DNA of 64,000 bases from Sphingobacterium composti (GTDB lineage: Bacteria; Bacteroidota; Bacteroidia; Sphingobacteriales; Sphingobacteriaceae), in NCBI RefSeq assembly GCF_009829075.1, contig NZ_WUQZ01000014.1, positions 1 to 64,000 on the forward strand. The letters run 5' to 3'. This document shows, in pieces, positions 18,750-28,619 of this stretch. The position numbers and the translations under genes were made by a program. The notes beneath the pieces are model-generated. The model made no database searches. It was not told the origin of the DNA and saw only the letters and a program-made list of their open reading frames with translations. Numbering within the stretch: the first letter of the stretch is position 1; each line of letters opens with the position of its first letter.

Positions 18750-19523
18750 ATGAGTAATCACATGAATTTAACGCTTAAAGTTTGGCGTCAAAAAAATGAT
18801 AAATCAACAGGTCAATTCGTGACTATTCAAGCTAAAGACATCGCTGATGATATGTCTTTCTTAGAGATGCTTGACATTGTTAACGATGATTTGACTCGTA
18901 AGGGAGAAGACCCTATATATTTCGACCACGACTGTCGTGAAGGTATCTGTGGTATGTGTTCATTGGTAATCAATGGTCGTCCACACGGACCTAATCAAGG
19001 TACTACGACTTGTCAATTGCACATGCGCTCATTCCACGATGGACAGACTATCGTTATTGAGCCTTGGAGAGCAGCAGCATTTCCAGTTTTGAAAGATTTA
19101 GCGGTAGACCGTACTTCATTTGAGCGTATCCAACAAGCTGGTGGATACGTAAATGTAAATACAGGTGGTGTTCCTGATGCGAATGCAATTGCTATCCCTA
19201 AAGTAATTGCTGACGAAGCTTTCGAGTCAGCGACTTGTATCGGATGTGGTGCATGTGTAGCAGCATGTAAAAATGCTTCAGCAATGTTGTTCGTATCGGC
19301 TAAAATTTCTCAATTTGCTTTATTGCCTCAAGGTCAAACTGAGCGTTATGAGCGTGCTCAGGCTATGGTAGACCAAATGGACGCAGAAGGATTCGGTAAC
19401 TGTACAAATACAGGTGCTTGTGAAGCTGAATGCCCTGTAGGTATTAAAATGACTAATATCGCTAGAATGAACAGAGAGTATCTAAGCGCTAAAATTCTTT
19501 CTCAAAGAGACATACACGCTTAA
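18750..19523 (+). CDS. sdhB: Succinate dehydrogenase/fumarate reductase iron-sulfur subunit
   Basis: The 257-residue electron-transfer subunit. The N-terminal ferredoxin fold holds the [2Fe-2S] site [16 protein letters not shown] plus TTCQLHM. The C-terminal half holds the [4Fe-4S]/[3Fe-4S] ligands [15 protein letters not shown] and [15 protein letters not shown]. It passes electrons from SdhA flavin to the SdhC hemes and menaquinone. It is separated from sdhA by the repeat-containing 80-base spacer but clearly belongs to the same operon, which ends at the terminator after this gene. Confidence 0.97.
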   Translation: MSNHMNLTLKVWRQKNDKSTGQFVTIQAKDIADDMSFLEMLDIVNDDLTRKGEDPIYFDHDCREGICGMCSLVINGRPHGPNQGTTTCQLHMRSFHDGQTIVIEPWRAAAFPVLKDLAVDRTSFERIQQAGGYVNVNTGGVPDANAIAIPKVIADEAFESATCIGCGACVAACKNASAMLFVSAKISQFALLPQGQTERYERAQAMVDQMDAEGFGNCTNTGACEAECPVGIKMTNIARMNREYLSAKILSQRDIHA

Positions 19524-19541
19524 ACCTTTTTTAGTAAAATA

Positions 19542-19577
19542 CAAAGCCTGCTGTAGTTAAAACAGTGGGCCTTTTTT
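19542..19577 (+). terminator. Terminator of sdhCAB
   Basis: AAAGCCTGCTGT pairs with ACAGTGGGCCTTT (one bulge), followed by six T, 20 bases past the sdhB stop. Confidence 0.85.
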
Positions 19578-19651
19578 GTAATATAGTATTGATGGGTAAA
19601 TGAATATTCAAATTATAGTTTTTATATTTGAATATCTACATCAACCGAATA

Positions 19652-21655
19652 ATGCTACTATACCAAAGGATTAAAATATTAGTGTATTTACTAACGCTTC
19701 TATTTTTTTCAATACCGATCAAAGCTCAAATTCTTAATACTGATAGTCTACTTAGACTAATTAATGAAACAAATACAGATTCATTAAATGGTCAAATATA
19801 TTATGATCTTGCTAGAAGCAACTATGCAAGTGACACTAAAAATGCACTTCTGTGGGCTCAACAAGGTGCAAAATATTTTTCAAACACCTCCCATCATCAG
19901 CTCATGACACGCTGTATGAACCTGGAAGCGGTTTGCCTATTCATACTTGACAAACATGAGGAAAGCGTAAAACTACATTATAAAATCCTTCGTATTCGCG
20001 AACAACATCTGGACACATTGGGAATGGGCGAGACCTTACTCAATATTGGAAATAATTACTATAGAGGTCATGATTTAGAAGAAGCTATTAAATTTTATCA
20101 TAAAAGCCGAGAATATGCACTCAAAAGCAATAATACAAAGTTATTAGCTAGTTTAAATAATAATCTTGGCAATTACTACAAAGACAAATATGCAGAAAGT
20201 AAACAACCAAACGACAAAAATTTAGCTATCAAACACTTAAAAGAAGCGGTCTTTTATAAAGAAAGATTAAAAACAGACCGTACATTAGAAAAGACCTATA
20301 CAATTTTAGCACATGTTTATTATGAATCAACTGACTATAAAAACTCACTCTATTATGCTAAGAGAGCAGAAAAATATGCCTTGACATATAAAAACGATGA
20401 AGCGGTTGGAAGTAGTAAAATATTACTTTGCGAAATTGCATTAATAAATAAAGATTATGACTTAGCACAGTCCATTTTAGATGAGCTTTACATTTATTTA
20501 AGTGATAATAAAGCCTTTCATATTCTGAACCTATTCGATGGAAAAATAGTGGTATTACGTGACAAAATTAGAAATCTTCGCGCCAATACTTCGTCTTCTC
20601 TAGACACTTTAGATGACGCCAATTACAATTCATTACTTTTATCAAGACAAAAAGTACGGGAAGAATTAAATATTCAATACGAAACTGAAAAAAAAGAGCT
20701 TGAAAATGCTAATTTAAAATTGAAAAACGAACTAGCTGAAGGTAAGACCAACAAGGCGATAATTATTACAGTCGTAACTTCTCTTTTTTCTATAATCTTG
20801 CTTGGATTACTTCTAAAGTTGAAAAAGAAGAATAAGGCCATTTCTGAATCAGAACAAGCCATAAAGAAGCAAGCTTTACAATTGTTTAATCAAAATAATT
20901 TACTCAAAGAATCAGAAGCTTTCAAAACTAAATTGTTCTCTATTATCTCTCATGATCTAAAATCTCCTATCAATTCTCTAAAACTTATTGTCCAGATGTC
21001 AAATGATAAACAATTGACCTTGGAAAATTATGCATATTTAATGAGTAATGTAAAAATAGAATTAGACGTCACGTCAAATTTGCTTGAGGATTTACTGTTT
21101 TGGTCTAAGGCGCAGATGAGATCCAATTCCGTAAAATGGATAGCTGTTAATCTTAATAACACTGTCGAGAAATGTATAACAACCCTTTCTTCAAGTATTA
21201 AAATCAAACAACTTTGTATTAAAAACCATATTCCTCTGGACTTTACAATTTTGGCCGACCAAATGAGATGTGAGTTTATCATTCGTAATATCCTTCATAA
21301 TGCTATAAAATATAGTGAACTATGCCGTGATATTGAGATTGGTATATTGCACAAACATGAAAAATGGGATATTTATGTGAAAGATAATGGCATTGGAATA
21401 TCTCAAGATCATTTAGAAAAATTATTTGATTACGAACAGTCACGAAGAAGTTTAAAAGGCACTATGGATGAACAAGGAGCAGGTATTGGTTTGTTACTAT
21501 GTCATGATTTCATAGAAGAATTAGGTTGGAATTTTAATATTGAATCAGAGATTGGTAAAGGTACTACTTTCCATATTATGCTTCCCAAAAACGATAAGGA
21601 GTTTAATTCACAAGTTATGACCATCAAAAATAATAAGGAAATGCAATGGAATTAA
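19652..21655 (+). CDS. TPR-containing sensor histidine kinase
   Basis: About 667 residues. An N-terminal signal (LVYLLTLLFFSIPIKAQ) is followed by a periplasmic array of tetratricopeptide repeats (for example MGETLLNIGNNYYRGHDLEE and LASLNNNLGNYYKDKYAES), a coiled coil, one transmembrane segment (IIITVVTSLFSIILLGLLL), then the HisKA phospho-acceptor in FSIISHDLKSPINSLK and HATPase_c boxes (NILHNAIKYS, VKDNGIGIS, GAGIGLLLCHDFIEELG, GTTFHIMLP). I start at the ATG at 19652, because the longer frame begins with TTG and would bury the signal peptide. No response regulator is adjacent, so it is an orphan kinase whose partner and signal are unknown. Confidence 0.9.
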   Translation: MLLYQRIKILVYLLTLLFFSIPIKAQILNTDSLLRLINETNTDSLNGQIYYDLARSNYASDTKNALLWAQQGAKYFSNTSHHQLMTRCMNLEAVCLFILDKHEESVKLHYKILRIREQHLDTLGMGETLLNIGNNYYRGHDLEEAIKFYHKSREYALKSNNTKLLASLNNNLGNYYKDKYAESKQPNDKNLAIKHLKEAVFYKERLKTDRTLEKTYTILAHVYYESTDYKNSLYYAKRAEKYALTYKNDEAVGSSKILLCEIALINKDYDLAQSILDELYIYLSDNKAFHILNLFDGKIVVLRDKIRNLRANTSSSLDTLDDANYNSLLLSRQKVREELNIQYETEKKELENANLKLKNELAEGKTNKAIIITVVTSLFSIILLGLLLKLKKKNKAISESEQAIKKQALQLFNQNNLLKESEAFKTKLFSIISHDLKSPINSLKLIVQMSNDKQLTLENYAYLMSNVKIELDVTSNLLEDLLFWSKAQMRSNSVKWIAVNLNNTVEKCITTLSSSIKIKQLCIKNHIPLDFTILADQMRCEFIIRNILHNAIKYSELCRDIEIGILHKHEKWDIYVKDNGIGISQDHLEKLFDYEQSRRSLKGTMDEQGAGIGLLLCHDFIEELGWNFNIESEIGKGTTFHIMLPKNDKEFNSQVMTIKNNKEMQWN

Positions 21656-21687
21656 TATAAACATAGTTTATATAGTATCTTTGTAGC

Positions 21688-21954
21688 ATGGACAAAGCTC
21701 TTTTAGTAAATATCGTCTTATTGATTCACATGGCGCTGACAGGCATCATGCTTTTTCGATTATTCAAACTGAAAAACGCTACTGGCGGTCAGCTCATTCT
21801 TACTTTTGTTGCCTTAACAATTCCAATTTTAGGGCCTTCTGCATTGATTGCCTATTACAATAAAGAAACAAAGAAGCAAAAACTCGCAAAGGAGAATATT
21901 AAGTCCACTGCTTACGCTCCAAGAAAAAATTATTCAAAACGTAAGAAAAGTTAA
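21688..21954 (+). CDS. Small two-helix membrane protein (PLDc_N-like)
   Basis: An 88-residue protein with two transmembrane helices (LLVNIVLLIHMALTGIMLF and LILTFVALTIPILGPSALIAYY) and a basic tail (KNYSKRKKS). The second helix with a -PxxGPxxY-like pattern followed by a polar end resembles the PLDc_N module found alone or ahead of cardiolipin synthases. No catalytic domain follows. The function is unknown. It lies 32 bases after the histidine kinase on the same strand, and convergent with the next gene, whose stop codon is 2 bases away. Confidence 0.65.
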   Translation: MDKALLVNIVLLIHMALTGIMLFRLFKLKNATGGQLILTFVALTIPILGPSALIAYYNKETKKQKLAKENIKSTAYAPRKNYSKRKKS

Positions 21955-21956
21955 AT

Positions 21957-22940
21957 CTAACTTTTCACCAAATCAATATTTTCTCTGAAATTTCCGTTTT
22001 CGTCCTCTATAAATGACATCGGTTTTTCCGGGTTTTGGATAATTTCAAATAATAAGAAACCCCAAGGTTTCCAAAAATTCTCCAGCACCTGACCATAAGT
22101 TTTCACGACCCAATTATCAAAGATTGGTTTGAGTGTCCAATCGTTCAATGGCATTGGTTCTACATAGACTTTTTGCGGTGTTTCCATGTAGGTATATTCT
22201 GGCAAACGATTGAATAAATAAGCCGAATAGAAATATCGCGCACAAATCTCTTCAAATTGCACGGGATGCAATTTCTTACCCTCCACTTTTGTCAATACGT
22301 CCTCATGATAAATTGCGTGCGTACCATTATCCTGAAGCGTCGCTATAATCGCAAAATTTTTCATTCGTAAGGAGAAAATCAAAGTATTGATTTCATCACG
22401 GTACAAAAATGTATTATCTGCATTATCTACTTCAAAAACCTGAACCGTAAAAGGATTTTTGTGTTCAAATTCCATCGGAACTACTATTGACTGCAACATC
22501 GCATGTAGGTTTCGGAATTTATGTACCAAAGCTTGCGAGAAGTTCATATCCTCACCAGACATGACAGCTTGACGAATACCCGTTTGAATCTCATTAAATA
22601 CGACTCCGTACAATATTTTAGCTACCCATTGAAAAAGTATTTCTTGTGAAAGCTCTTTTACTGCAGCACAACCATTTTCCATGGCACGCTCGACTTGCGA
22701 CTCCACTTGTTCAAAAGCTAAGGCAGCATCCACAGAACAAGGTAACTGCAACTGCTTATAGGTCACAAAACTTTCATCCAACATTTTGAAAGATTTCTCC
22801 TCCAAATCAAAAGCACGCATCATCCAAACTGGAAATACTTGAATTTTCTCATCTGCAGAAGCCAACTTCTCCCCTGTCAAAAAACAAGACGTATTATCAA
22901 ATTTGAAATCTAAAAATGGATTGTAAAGTTTTGTCGTCAT
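21957..22940 (-). CDS. Conserved protein of unknown function
   Basis: A 327-residue soluble protein with no signal peptide or membrane segment. I do not recognise the family. Near the N terminus CFLTGEKLASADEKIQVFPVWMM has the look of a single-Cys relic of a treble-clef/HNH-like opening, but no further Cys/His pairs follow. The rest is acidic and rich in aromatic residues (for example FWKPWGFLLFEIIQNPEKPM near the C terminus). It is transcribed divergently from the symporter gene, with a 156-base spacer that probably holds both promoters. No functional call can be supported. Confidence 0.75.
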   Translation of the reverse strand: MTTKLYNPFLDFKFDNTSCFLTGEKLASADEKIQVFPVWMMRAFDLEEKSFKMLDESFVTYKQLQLPCSVDAALAFEQVESQVERAMENGCAAVKELSQEILFQWVAKILYGVVFNEIQTGIRQAVMSGEDMNFSQALVHKFRNLHAMLQSIVVPMEFEHKNPFTVQVFEVDNADNTFLYRDEINTLIFSLRMKNFAIIATLQDNGTHAIYHEDVLTKVEGKKLHPVQFEEICARYFYSAYLFNRLPEYTYMETPQKVYVEPMPLNDWTLKPIFDNWVVKTYGQVLENFWKPWGFLLFEIIQNPEKPMSFIEDENGNFRENIDLVKS

Positions 22941-23096
22941 ATTGCCAACAAAGGTAATTTTTTTATCGCTTTAAAACACGTTTACATAATGTATTGACGA
23001 GAATCTGACTTTGTGTTAAAATGCTGTTTGACTTTAAAAAATTAAACTTATTTTAGACCACTAGAATAATTACATAACCTATAACCAAAACATTTT

Positions 23097-24362
23097 ATGA
23101 AGAAGCTTTTTAAAACGCTTTATTTCCAAGTTATTGTAGCCATTTTAATTGGTGTAGCATTAGGGCATTTTTATCCCGATATGGGTGTTGCATTAAAGCC
23201 ATTTGGAGATGGGTTTATAAAGCTAATCAAAATGATTATTGCGCCTTTGATATTCTGTAGTATCGTGTTGGGAATTTCGGGAATGCAGGATGTCAAGAAA
23301 GTGGGTAAAATTGGGATTCGCTCGATGATATATTTTCAGATAACTACATTCACAGCCATGTTTATTGCGCTTGCGGTTATCAATCTCGCTAAACCAGGCG
23401 AAGGAATGAATATAAATGTAGATCATCTGGACACAAGTCAAGTCGGTAATTATATAGAGGGTGGAAAAGAGCAGAAAGGTATCGTAGCCTTTTTGCTTGA
23501 TATCATTCCTAATAATATCATTGGTTCCCTAGCTGAAGGAAATATTCTACAAGTATTATTTTTCGCTATTCTATTAGGCTTTGCCTTTGCAAAGATGGGC
23601 GCAAAAGCAGAACCAGTAAAAGTTGTTTTGCAATCATTTTTGGATGGTATTTTCTTAGTTATCAAAATGATTATGAAAGTAGCGCCTTTGGGTGCAATGG
23701 GTGCCATTGGATTTACGGTCGGACGATACGGATTGGACATTTTGAAATCATTAGGCATGATGATGTTTTGGTTTTATATAGCCTGTTTGATTTATATCTT
23801 CGTGTTCATTGGATTGATATTGTACCGCAATAAAATTAGTCTTTGGAAATTCCTTCGCTATATCAAAGAGGAATTGTTAATTGTGCTGGGAACATCTTCT
23901 TCTGAATCTGTTCTTCCTGCGATTATGGATAAATTGCAAAAAGCTGGATGTAATAAATCGGTGGTTAATCTGGTTATTCCTACTGGCTATTCTTTCAATT
24001 TGGACGGAACAGCTATTTACCTGACCATGGCATCTGTATTCTTAGCACAAGCTATTAATCAACCGATGGGACTTAGTGAGCAATTATTTCTATTATTTGT
24101 ATTGACATTTACCTCCAATGGCGCAGCCGGTGTAACAGGTTCTGGTTTTATCATCCTTGCCGCAACTCTGCCTGTAGTTGGCCATATACCTGTAGAATCC
24201 ATTGCAATTGTCTTCGGAATTGACCGTTTTATGAGTGAAGCGCGCGCGTTAACAAATATTATCGGAAATGCTACTGCAGGTTTAGTACTTTCTAAATGGG
24301 AAAATGAATTGGACATGGAACAACTGAATAATGTATTGGACCAGAAAGAAATTGCAAATTAA
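23097..24362 (+). CDS. Dicarboxylate/amino acid:cation symporter (DAACS family)
   Basis: A 421-residue inner-membrane transporter of the GltPh/DctA fold. The family hallmarks are present: FIKLIKMIIAPLIFCSIVLGI near the start, the serine-rich hairpin LGTSSSESVLPAIMDKL (HP1), the NLDGTAIYLTMASVFLAQA helix (TM7), FTSNGAAGVTGSGFIILAATL (HP2) and FGIDRFMSEARALTNIIGNATA (TM8, with Asp and Arg substrate contacts). It imports C4-dicarboxylates, glutamate or aspartate with Na+ or H+; the sequence does not decide which. Arg in TM8 favours acidic substrates. YhhN follows after 20 bases and may be co-transcribed. Confidence 0.94.
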   Translation: MKKLFKTLYFQVIVAILIGVALGHFYPDMGVALKPFGDGFIKLIKMIIAPLIFCSIVLGISGMQDVKKVGKIGIRSMIYFQITTFTAMFIALAVINLAKPGEGMNINVDHLDTSQVGNYIEGGKEQKGIVAFLLDIIPNNIIGSLAEGNILQVLFFAILLGFAFAKMGAKAEPVKVVLQSFLDGIFLVIKMIMKVAPLGAMGAIGFTVGRYGLDILKSLGMMMFWFYIACLIYIFVFIGLILYRNKISLWKFLRYIKEELLIVLGTSSSESVLPAIMDKLQKAGCNKSVVNLVIPTGYSFNLDGTAIYLTMASVFLAQAINQPMGLSEQLFLLFVLTFTSNGAAGVTGSGFIILAATLPVVGHIPVESIAIVFGIDRFMSEARALTNIIGNATAGLVLSKWENELDMEQLNNVLDQKEIAN

Positions 24363-24382
24363 TATTAGATTACCTCAATCTG

Positions 24383-24994
24383 ATGAAAAGAACACTTTCG
24401 ATATTCTTAATAATAGTATTTATAATCGATCTGATTATTATTGGTTTTCAATGGAGTTCTGATTTACGTTTTTACACCAAACCCTTATTAATACCAATTT
24501 TGATTCTGTATTACCTCTGCAGTGTAACTCAGAAAAATTGTTTGTTTATTGCTGGTCTAGTAATGAGTTTTTTGGGAGATTTATTTTTGATGTTTTCGTG
24601 GGGATTTATAGCTGGATTAACTAGCTTTTTAATCGCCCACATATTATACATTCTTGTGTTTAAAGATTATTTCAAACACAAGAATGTTTACATAATCCTT
24701 TTCATTCTAATATATATTAGTGCATTGTATAGTTTTCTTTTTCCATACTTAGGGACTATGAAAATTCCAGTTTTACTATACGCAATTACAATTGGAACAA
24801 TGCTACATGTTGCAATTGGGACAAAATTAAAATGGTTAATGGTAGGCGCTGTATTATTTGTATTATCTGATACTATTTTAGCAGTCAACATCTTTTATCA
24901 AAAATCTCTTATTGGCAGCTTAAGCGTAATGTTGACTTATGTACTAGCTCAATATTGTTTGGTAGAAGGAATGATAAATAAAAGGGTTGAATAG
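24383..24994 (+). CDS. YhhN/TMEM86-family membrane protein (lysoplasmalogenase-like)
   Basis: A 203-residue protein that is almost entirely transmembrane (about eight helices). The YhhN signature appears in FYTKPLLIPILILYYL, the acidic-residue helix GLVMSFLGDLFLMF, FLIAHILYILVF, and VLFVLSDTILAVNIFYQ with conserved Asp. Mammalian TMEM86 members hydrolyse the vinyl-ether bond of lysoplasmalogens. The activity of bacterial members is less clear, so the reaction is inferred. Its stop codon lies inside a bidirectional terminator shared with the convergent topB gene. Confidence 0.88.
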   Translation: MKRTLSIFLIIVFIIDLIIIGFQWSSDLRFYTKPLLIPILILYYLCSVTQKNCLFIAGLVMSFLGDLFLMFSWGFIAGLTSFLIAHILYILVFKDYFKHKNVYIILFILIYISALYSFLFPYLGTMKIPVLLYAITIGTMLHVAIGTKLKWLMVGAVLFVLSDTILAVNIFYQKSLIGSLSVMLTYVLAQYCLVEGMINKRVE

Positions 24995-25015
24995 AATTAT
25001 TCGACCCTCTTATTT
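24976..25015. terminator. Bidirectional terminator between YhhN gene and topB
   Basis: AAATAAAAGGGTTGAAT (24976-24992) pairs with ATTCGACCCTCTTATTT (24999-25015), 17 bp with two wobbles and a six-base loop. It overlaps the stop codons of both convergent genes. Confidence 0.85.
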
Positions 25016-27125
25016 ACCCCACACTAACCTTAAAATCTTGAAATACTAAAGGTGCATTGATAATTTGTCCATCTTTGGTTTTTACGCCCTTAAGTTCAGA
25101 TGTCTTACCTTTTTCGAGGAGGTTTTTCATTTCTTTTTCTTCTAGGAAAACACCATTTAATGTACGCCAAATTTTAAAATCACAACCTCGTGCATAATGA
25201 TCGCATTGTGCTACTTTATCATAAAGATGAATATTTCCAAGCTCACATTTCGGACACTTAATTTTACCTTTTTGTTGAGGTTTGATTTCCTCTTGAGGAA
25301 TTGACATACGAAGTTGCAAAAGCTCTTTGGTAATCTTAACTGTATAATCTTTGATATGCTTCATAAAGACATCATACGATACTTTATTTGCACGCATCTC
25401 TTCCAATTTTTGCTCCCATTTACCCGTCAAAGTCACTTTCGCGATAGAACGGTCTTTGACCAGATTATATACAGCTAACCCTTTTTCTGTCGGAATCAAT
25501 TTCTTCTTATCCCGTTTGATGTAATCACGTTGGAATAAAGTTTCTATAGTCGCTGCACGTGTTGCAGGCGTTCCCAAACCACAATCTTTCATGGCTTGGC
25601 GCATCTCCTCATCTTCGATTTCCTTACCCGATGTTTCCATCGCCTTCAACAATGATGCTTCCGTATGAATCGGTCTCGCCTTTGTAAAACGTTCAGACAA
25701 TTCTAAAGAAAGAATCTCCAACATTTCTTCTGCTGTCAACTTTGGCAATTGCGCATTTTCGTTGTCTTGGTCGTCCGAATTTTTGTCTTCATCAGGCATT
25801 TCGACTTGGTCAGCTGACAATCGCCAACCATACTGACGAATTACAGTTCCTTTAGCAATCAGCTCTACACCTGCTGCGTCAATCGTCACCGTCGTAATAT
25901 CTTTCAGACATACGTCTGAAAAACTTTCAACCATCCGCTTGGCAATCATATTGTAGATATTTTGTTGCTCTTTGAGCATCGCACCAGGTTTTTCATCCGT
26001 TACCAATAAAGCGTGGTGATCCGTTACCTTTTTATCATCAACAGAACGCTTATTAAGCTTCGCTCCTATGAGATTACGTGAAATAGCTGCAATGCTTTCA
26101 TCTGCTGTATCCGCCAAATGTTGGAATAACGATTCTATTTGCTCAAAAACATCTTCACCAATATAACGCGAACCTGTACGTGGATAGGTGATGACTTTCT
26201 TTTCGTATAATGTTTGTGCAATACTTAATGTTTGGTCCGCTGAATAGCCGTATTTCTTATTGGCATCTTGTTGCAACGAAGTCAAGTCAAACAACAAAGG
26301 TGGTTGCTCTTTGGTTTCTTTCGCTTCGACTTTCACTACTTTCGCTTCTGAACCAACTGTAATTTTAGCAATGGTTTCTTCAGCTACATCTTTTTTATCA
26401 ATCTTGTCAGAAGTCGCTTTGAAGGATATATTATCCTTTTCAAAGCCTGCTTGAATTTTATAGAAAACTTGAGGTTTGAAATCTTTATTTTCTAAAAATC
26501 GAGAGCAAATCATCGCTAAAGTCGGTGTTTGCACACGTCCCAAAGACAACAAGCCTTTATTTCCAGCTGCCAATGTAATTGCCTGCGTCGCATTAATACC
26601 AATCAACCAATCTGATTCTGAGCGTGAACGTGCTGACTGATACAAGCTATCGTACTCCGAACCATCCTTCAATTTCGCAAAACCTTCTTTGATGGCTTTA
26701 TCCGTTTGAGATGAAATCCACAGACGCTTGAAAGGTACTTTTGACCCTAAATAATAATAAATATTACGAAAAATCAATTCCCCTTCACGTCCAGCATCCG
26801 TTGCCACAATGATTTCCTCTGCTTTTTCCAATAAACCTTTGATGATATTAACTTGCTTCAGCGCGCCATAATCATCAATTTGCTTTCCGTCTTTACGAAC
26901 CTTCTTTACTTCCAACCCAAATTTCGTTGGAATAATAGGCAAATTCGCAACAGACCAAGTGTTATAGCCATACGCTTGAGGTGTACATAATTGCACCAAA
27001 TGCCCAAATGCATAGGTAAATGCATAGCCATTTCCCTCAATATACCCATCTTTCACATCCTTTGCGCCCATTACTCGTGCCAAATCTCGCGCTACGGAAG
27101 GTTTTTCTGCTATTACTACTTTCAT
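25014..27125 (-). CDS. topB: DNA topoisomerase III
   Basis: A 703-residue type IA topoisomerase that relaxes and decatenates DNA through a transient 5'-phosphotyrosine link. The N-terminal Toprim domain starts MKVVIAEKPSVARDLARVMG with the acidic metal site ATDAGREGELIFRNIYYY. The catalytic Tyr is in VITYPRTGSRYIGED, and SLGRVQTPTLAMI and CGLGTPATRAATIE are typical TopB blocks. A C-terminal zinc-type segment (IKCPKCELGNIHLYDKVAQC...) follows. I start at the ATG at 27125, since the longer frame begins with TTG and adds five non-conserved residues. Genes of this type occur both in chromosomes and in mobile elements. Nothing else here suggests an element. Confidence 0.94.
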   Translation of the reverse strand: MKVVIAEKPSVARDLARVMGAKDVKDGYIEGNGYAFTYAFGHLVQLCTPQAYGYNTWSVANLPIIPTKFGLEVKKVRKDGKQIDDYGALKQVNIIKGLLEKAEEIIVATDAGREGELIFRNIYYYLGSKVPFKRLWISSQTDKAIKEGFAKLKDGSEYDSLYQSARSRSESDWLIGINATQAITLAAGNKGLLSLGRVQTPTLAMICSRFLENKDFKPQVFYKIQAGFEKDNISFKATSDKIDKKDVAEETIAKITVGSEAKVVKVEAKETKEQPPLLFDLTSLQQDANKKYGYSADQTLSIAQTLYEKKVITYPRTGSRYIGEDVFEQIESLFQHLADTADESIAAISRNLIGAKLNKRSVDDKKVTDHHALLVTDEKPGAMLKEQQNIYNMIAKRMVESFSDVCLKDITTVTIDAAGVELIAKGTVIRQYGWRLSADQVEMPDEDKNSDDQDNENAQLPKLTAEEMLEILSLELSERFTKARPIHTEASLLKAMETSGKEIEDEEMRQAMKDCGLGTPATRAATIETLFQRDYIKRDKKKLIPTEKGLAVYNLVKDRSIAKVTLTGKWEQKLEEMRANKVSYDVFMKHIKDYTVKITKELLQLRMSIPQEEIKPQQKGKIKCPKCELGNIHLYDKVAQCDHYARGCDFKIWRTLNGVFLEEKEMKNLLEKGKTSELKGVKTKDGQIINAPLVFQDFKVSVG

Positions 27126-27132
27126 ATATCTT

Positions 27133-27207
27133 TTAGACAAGAGATTTTAGACTAAAGACAATAGACTATCCATTTATCTCTCATCTCAAATCTAACATCT
27201 GTTAATC
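27133..27207. repeat. Intergenic GAGA/CTCA-word repeat between dgt and topB
   Basis: The short spacer carries AGATTTTAGACTAAAGACAA and TCTCTCATCTCAAATCTAAC words. CATCTCAAATCT (27182-27193) recurs exactly in reverse complement at 36397-36408 and partly at 18731-18739. It appears to be a low-complexity dispersed intergenic sequence of this genome. Confidence 0.5.
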
Positions 27208-27212
27208 TATTT

Positions 27213-28559
27213 TTAATCCAACGATGGAATTGAAATCCCCTTTATTTTTCGATACAAATCAACAGCGTAGACATCTGTCATACCCGAAACAAAATCCAAT
27301 ACTGCACGTATTTTAGAATATGTATCTTCTTTGTCTGTATGAAATTGTTCTGGAATCATCGCCACCAATTTCTTATCAAACACGGTTTTATTTGTCTTCA
27401 AATAAGCTGGTATAAATTCCTCCAATAAAGCATTCATTACTTTATAACCCGCTATTTCGATTTGCACTACAGTCGGTGCATTATAAATACGCGCAATTGA
27501 AACTTTTTCAATTTTCTTCATTTGTTGCACGATTTCCACATCTAATGCATCCACTAAAGAGCTTTGGAAAGTGCCCGACAAAAATTTCTCTTGATTTTTA
27601 ACAAAAACTGAAGCACAGCCATGAATCAACGTATTAATTGCCTTCGCGCGTAATAATTCAACACGAGATCCTGTGTCCCCCAAATTATCCAAACGAGGTT
27701 TTAAGCTTTCTCCTCCACATAGAGGTAACAATAAATCTTCGACCTCTTGATAAGAAAGAATTTTGAGATGATGAGCGTCTTCCAAGTCTATGATATTGTA
27801 ACAAATATCATCTGCCGCCTCAACCAAATACACCAATGGATGACGTAAATAACCATTCGGATTGGTTGGGTCTTTTAGCAAACCTAACTCCACCGCTATT
27901 TTTTCAAATGATTCTGTTTCACATTCAAAAAAACCGTATTTCTTGCGATGATGATTTCCTTTCACATGACCATCAATCGCCGCACAAGGATATTTTACAA
28001 TAGAAGCCAATGTCGCATAAGTCAACGCAAAGCCTTTAGCGTCTTTACCGTTGAAAGCATGTGTCAAAATACGCAATGCATTAGCATTACCTTCAAAATG
28101 TGTCAAATCTGCCCATTGCTTAGGAGAAACTTGTTCTTGATATTTTTTCCCTGCTCCTTCAGTAAAATAAGAAGATATTGCCGCTTCACCCGAATGTCCA
28201 AAAGATGGATTTCCCAGATCATGCGATAGACAGGCAGCAGAAATAATATTTCCTACTTCCTGTAAATAAGGAACTTCCCCATCGATATTTGGATCTTCTT
28301 GCTTCATTAAATTATAAAACAAGCGACCCAAAGAGCGCCCCACTGAAGCTACTTCTAGGCTATGCGTTAATCTATTATGAACGAAAACAGCTCCCGGTAA
28401 TGGAAATACTTGAGTTTTATTTTGCAACCGTCGAAATGGTGAGGAGAAAATCAAACGATCATAATCGCGTTGAAACTCTGACCTTGCGTCAAATTGTTCG
28501 TATGGTACACGTTGTTCATAGCCCCACCTTTTAGCGGATATAAGTTGTCTCCAGTTCAT
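27213..28559 (-). CDS. dgt: Deoxyguanosinetriphosphate triphosphohydrolase (dGTPase)
   Basis: A 448-residue HD-domain enzyme that splits dGTP (or other dNTPs) into deoxynucleoside and triphosphate. The HD metal site is spread over VHNRLTHSLEVASVGRS (first His), ACLSHDLGNPSFGHSGE (His-Asp) and YLVEAADDICYNIIDLEDAH (Asp). The N-terminal FQRDYDRLIFSSPFRRLQNKTQVF block is diagnostic for Dgt. The length is that of the long, Escherichia coli-like subgroup. It is transcribed just upstream of topB with a 70-base repeat-bearing spacer, so read-through is possible. Confidence 0.94.
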   Translation of the reverse strand: MNWRQLISAKRWGYEQRVPYEQFDARSEFQRDYDRLIFSSPFRRLQNKTQVFPLPGAVFVHNRLTHSLEVASVGRSLGRLFYNLMKQEDPNIDGEVPYLQEVGNIISAACLSHDLGNPSFGHSGEAAISSYFTEGAGKKYQEQVSPKQWADLTHFEGNANALRILTHAFNGKDAKGFALTYATLASIVKYPCAAIDGHVKGNHHRKKYGFFECETESFEKIAVELGLLKDPTNPNGYLRHPLVYLVEAADDICYNIIDLEDAHHLKILSYQEVEDLLLPLCGGESLKPRLDNLGDTGSRVELLRAKAINTLIHGCASVFVKNQEKFLSGTFQSSLVDALDVEIVQQMKKIEKVSIARIYNAPTVVQIEIAGYKVMNALLEEFIPAYLKTNKTVFDKKLVAMIPEQFHTDKEDTYSKIRAVLDFVSGMTDVYAVDLYRKIKGISIPSLD

Positions 28560-28619
28560 TAAAATATCGGATTATTCGAAATGCAAATATACGCTTTCTG
28601 CCTTAAAACAGTTGTTGTT

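Noticed and set aside
19628..19651. TTG-started extension of the TPR histidine kinase
   Set aside because: The ATG at 19652 exposes a normal signal peptide; the extra eight residues would mask it.
27126..27140. TTG-started extension of topB
   Set aside because: The conserved topoisomerase N terminus begins at the ATG at 27125.
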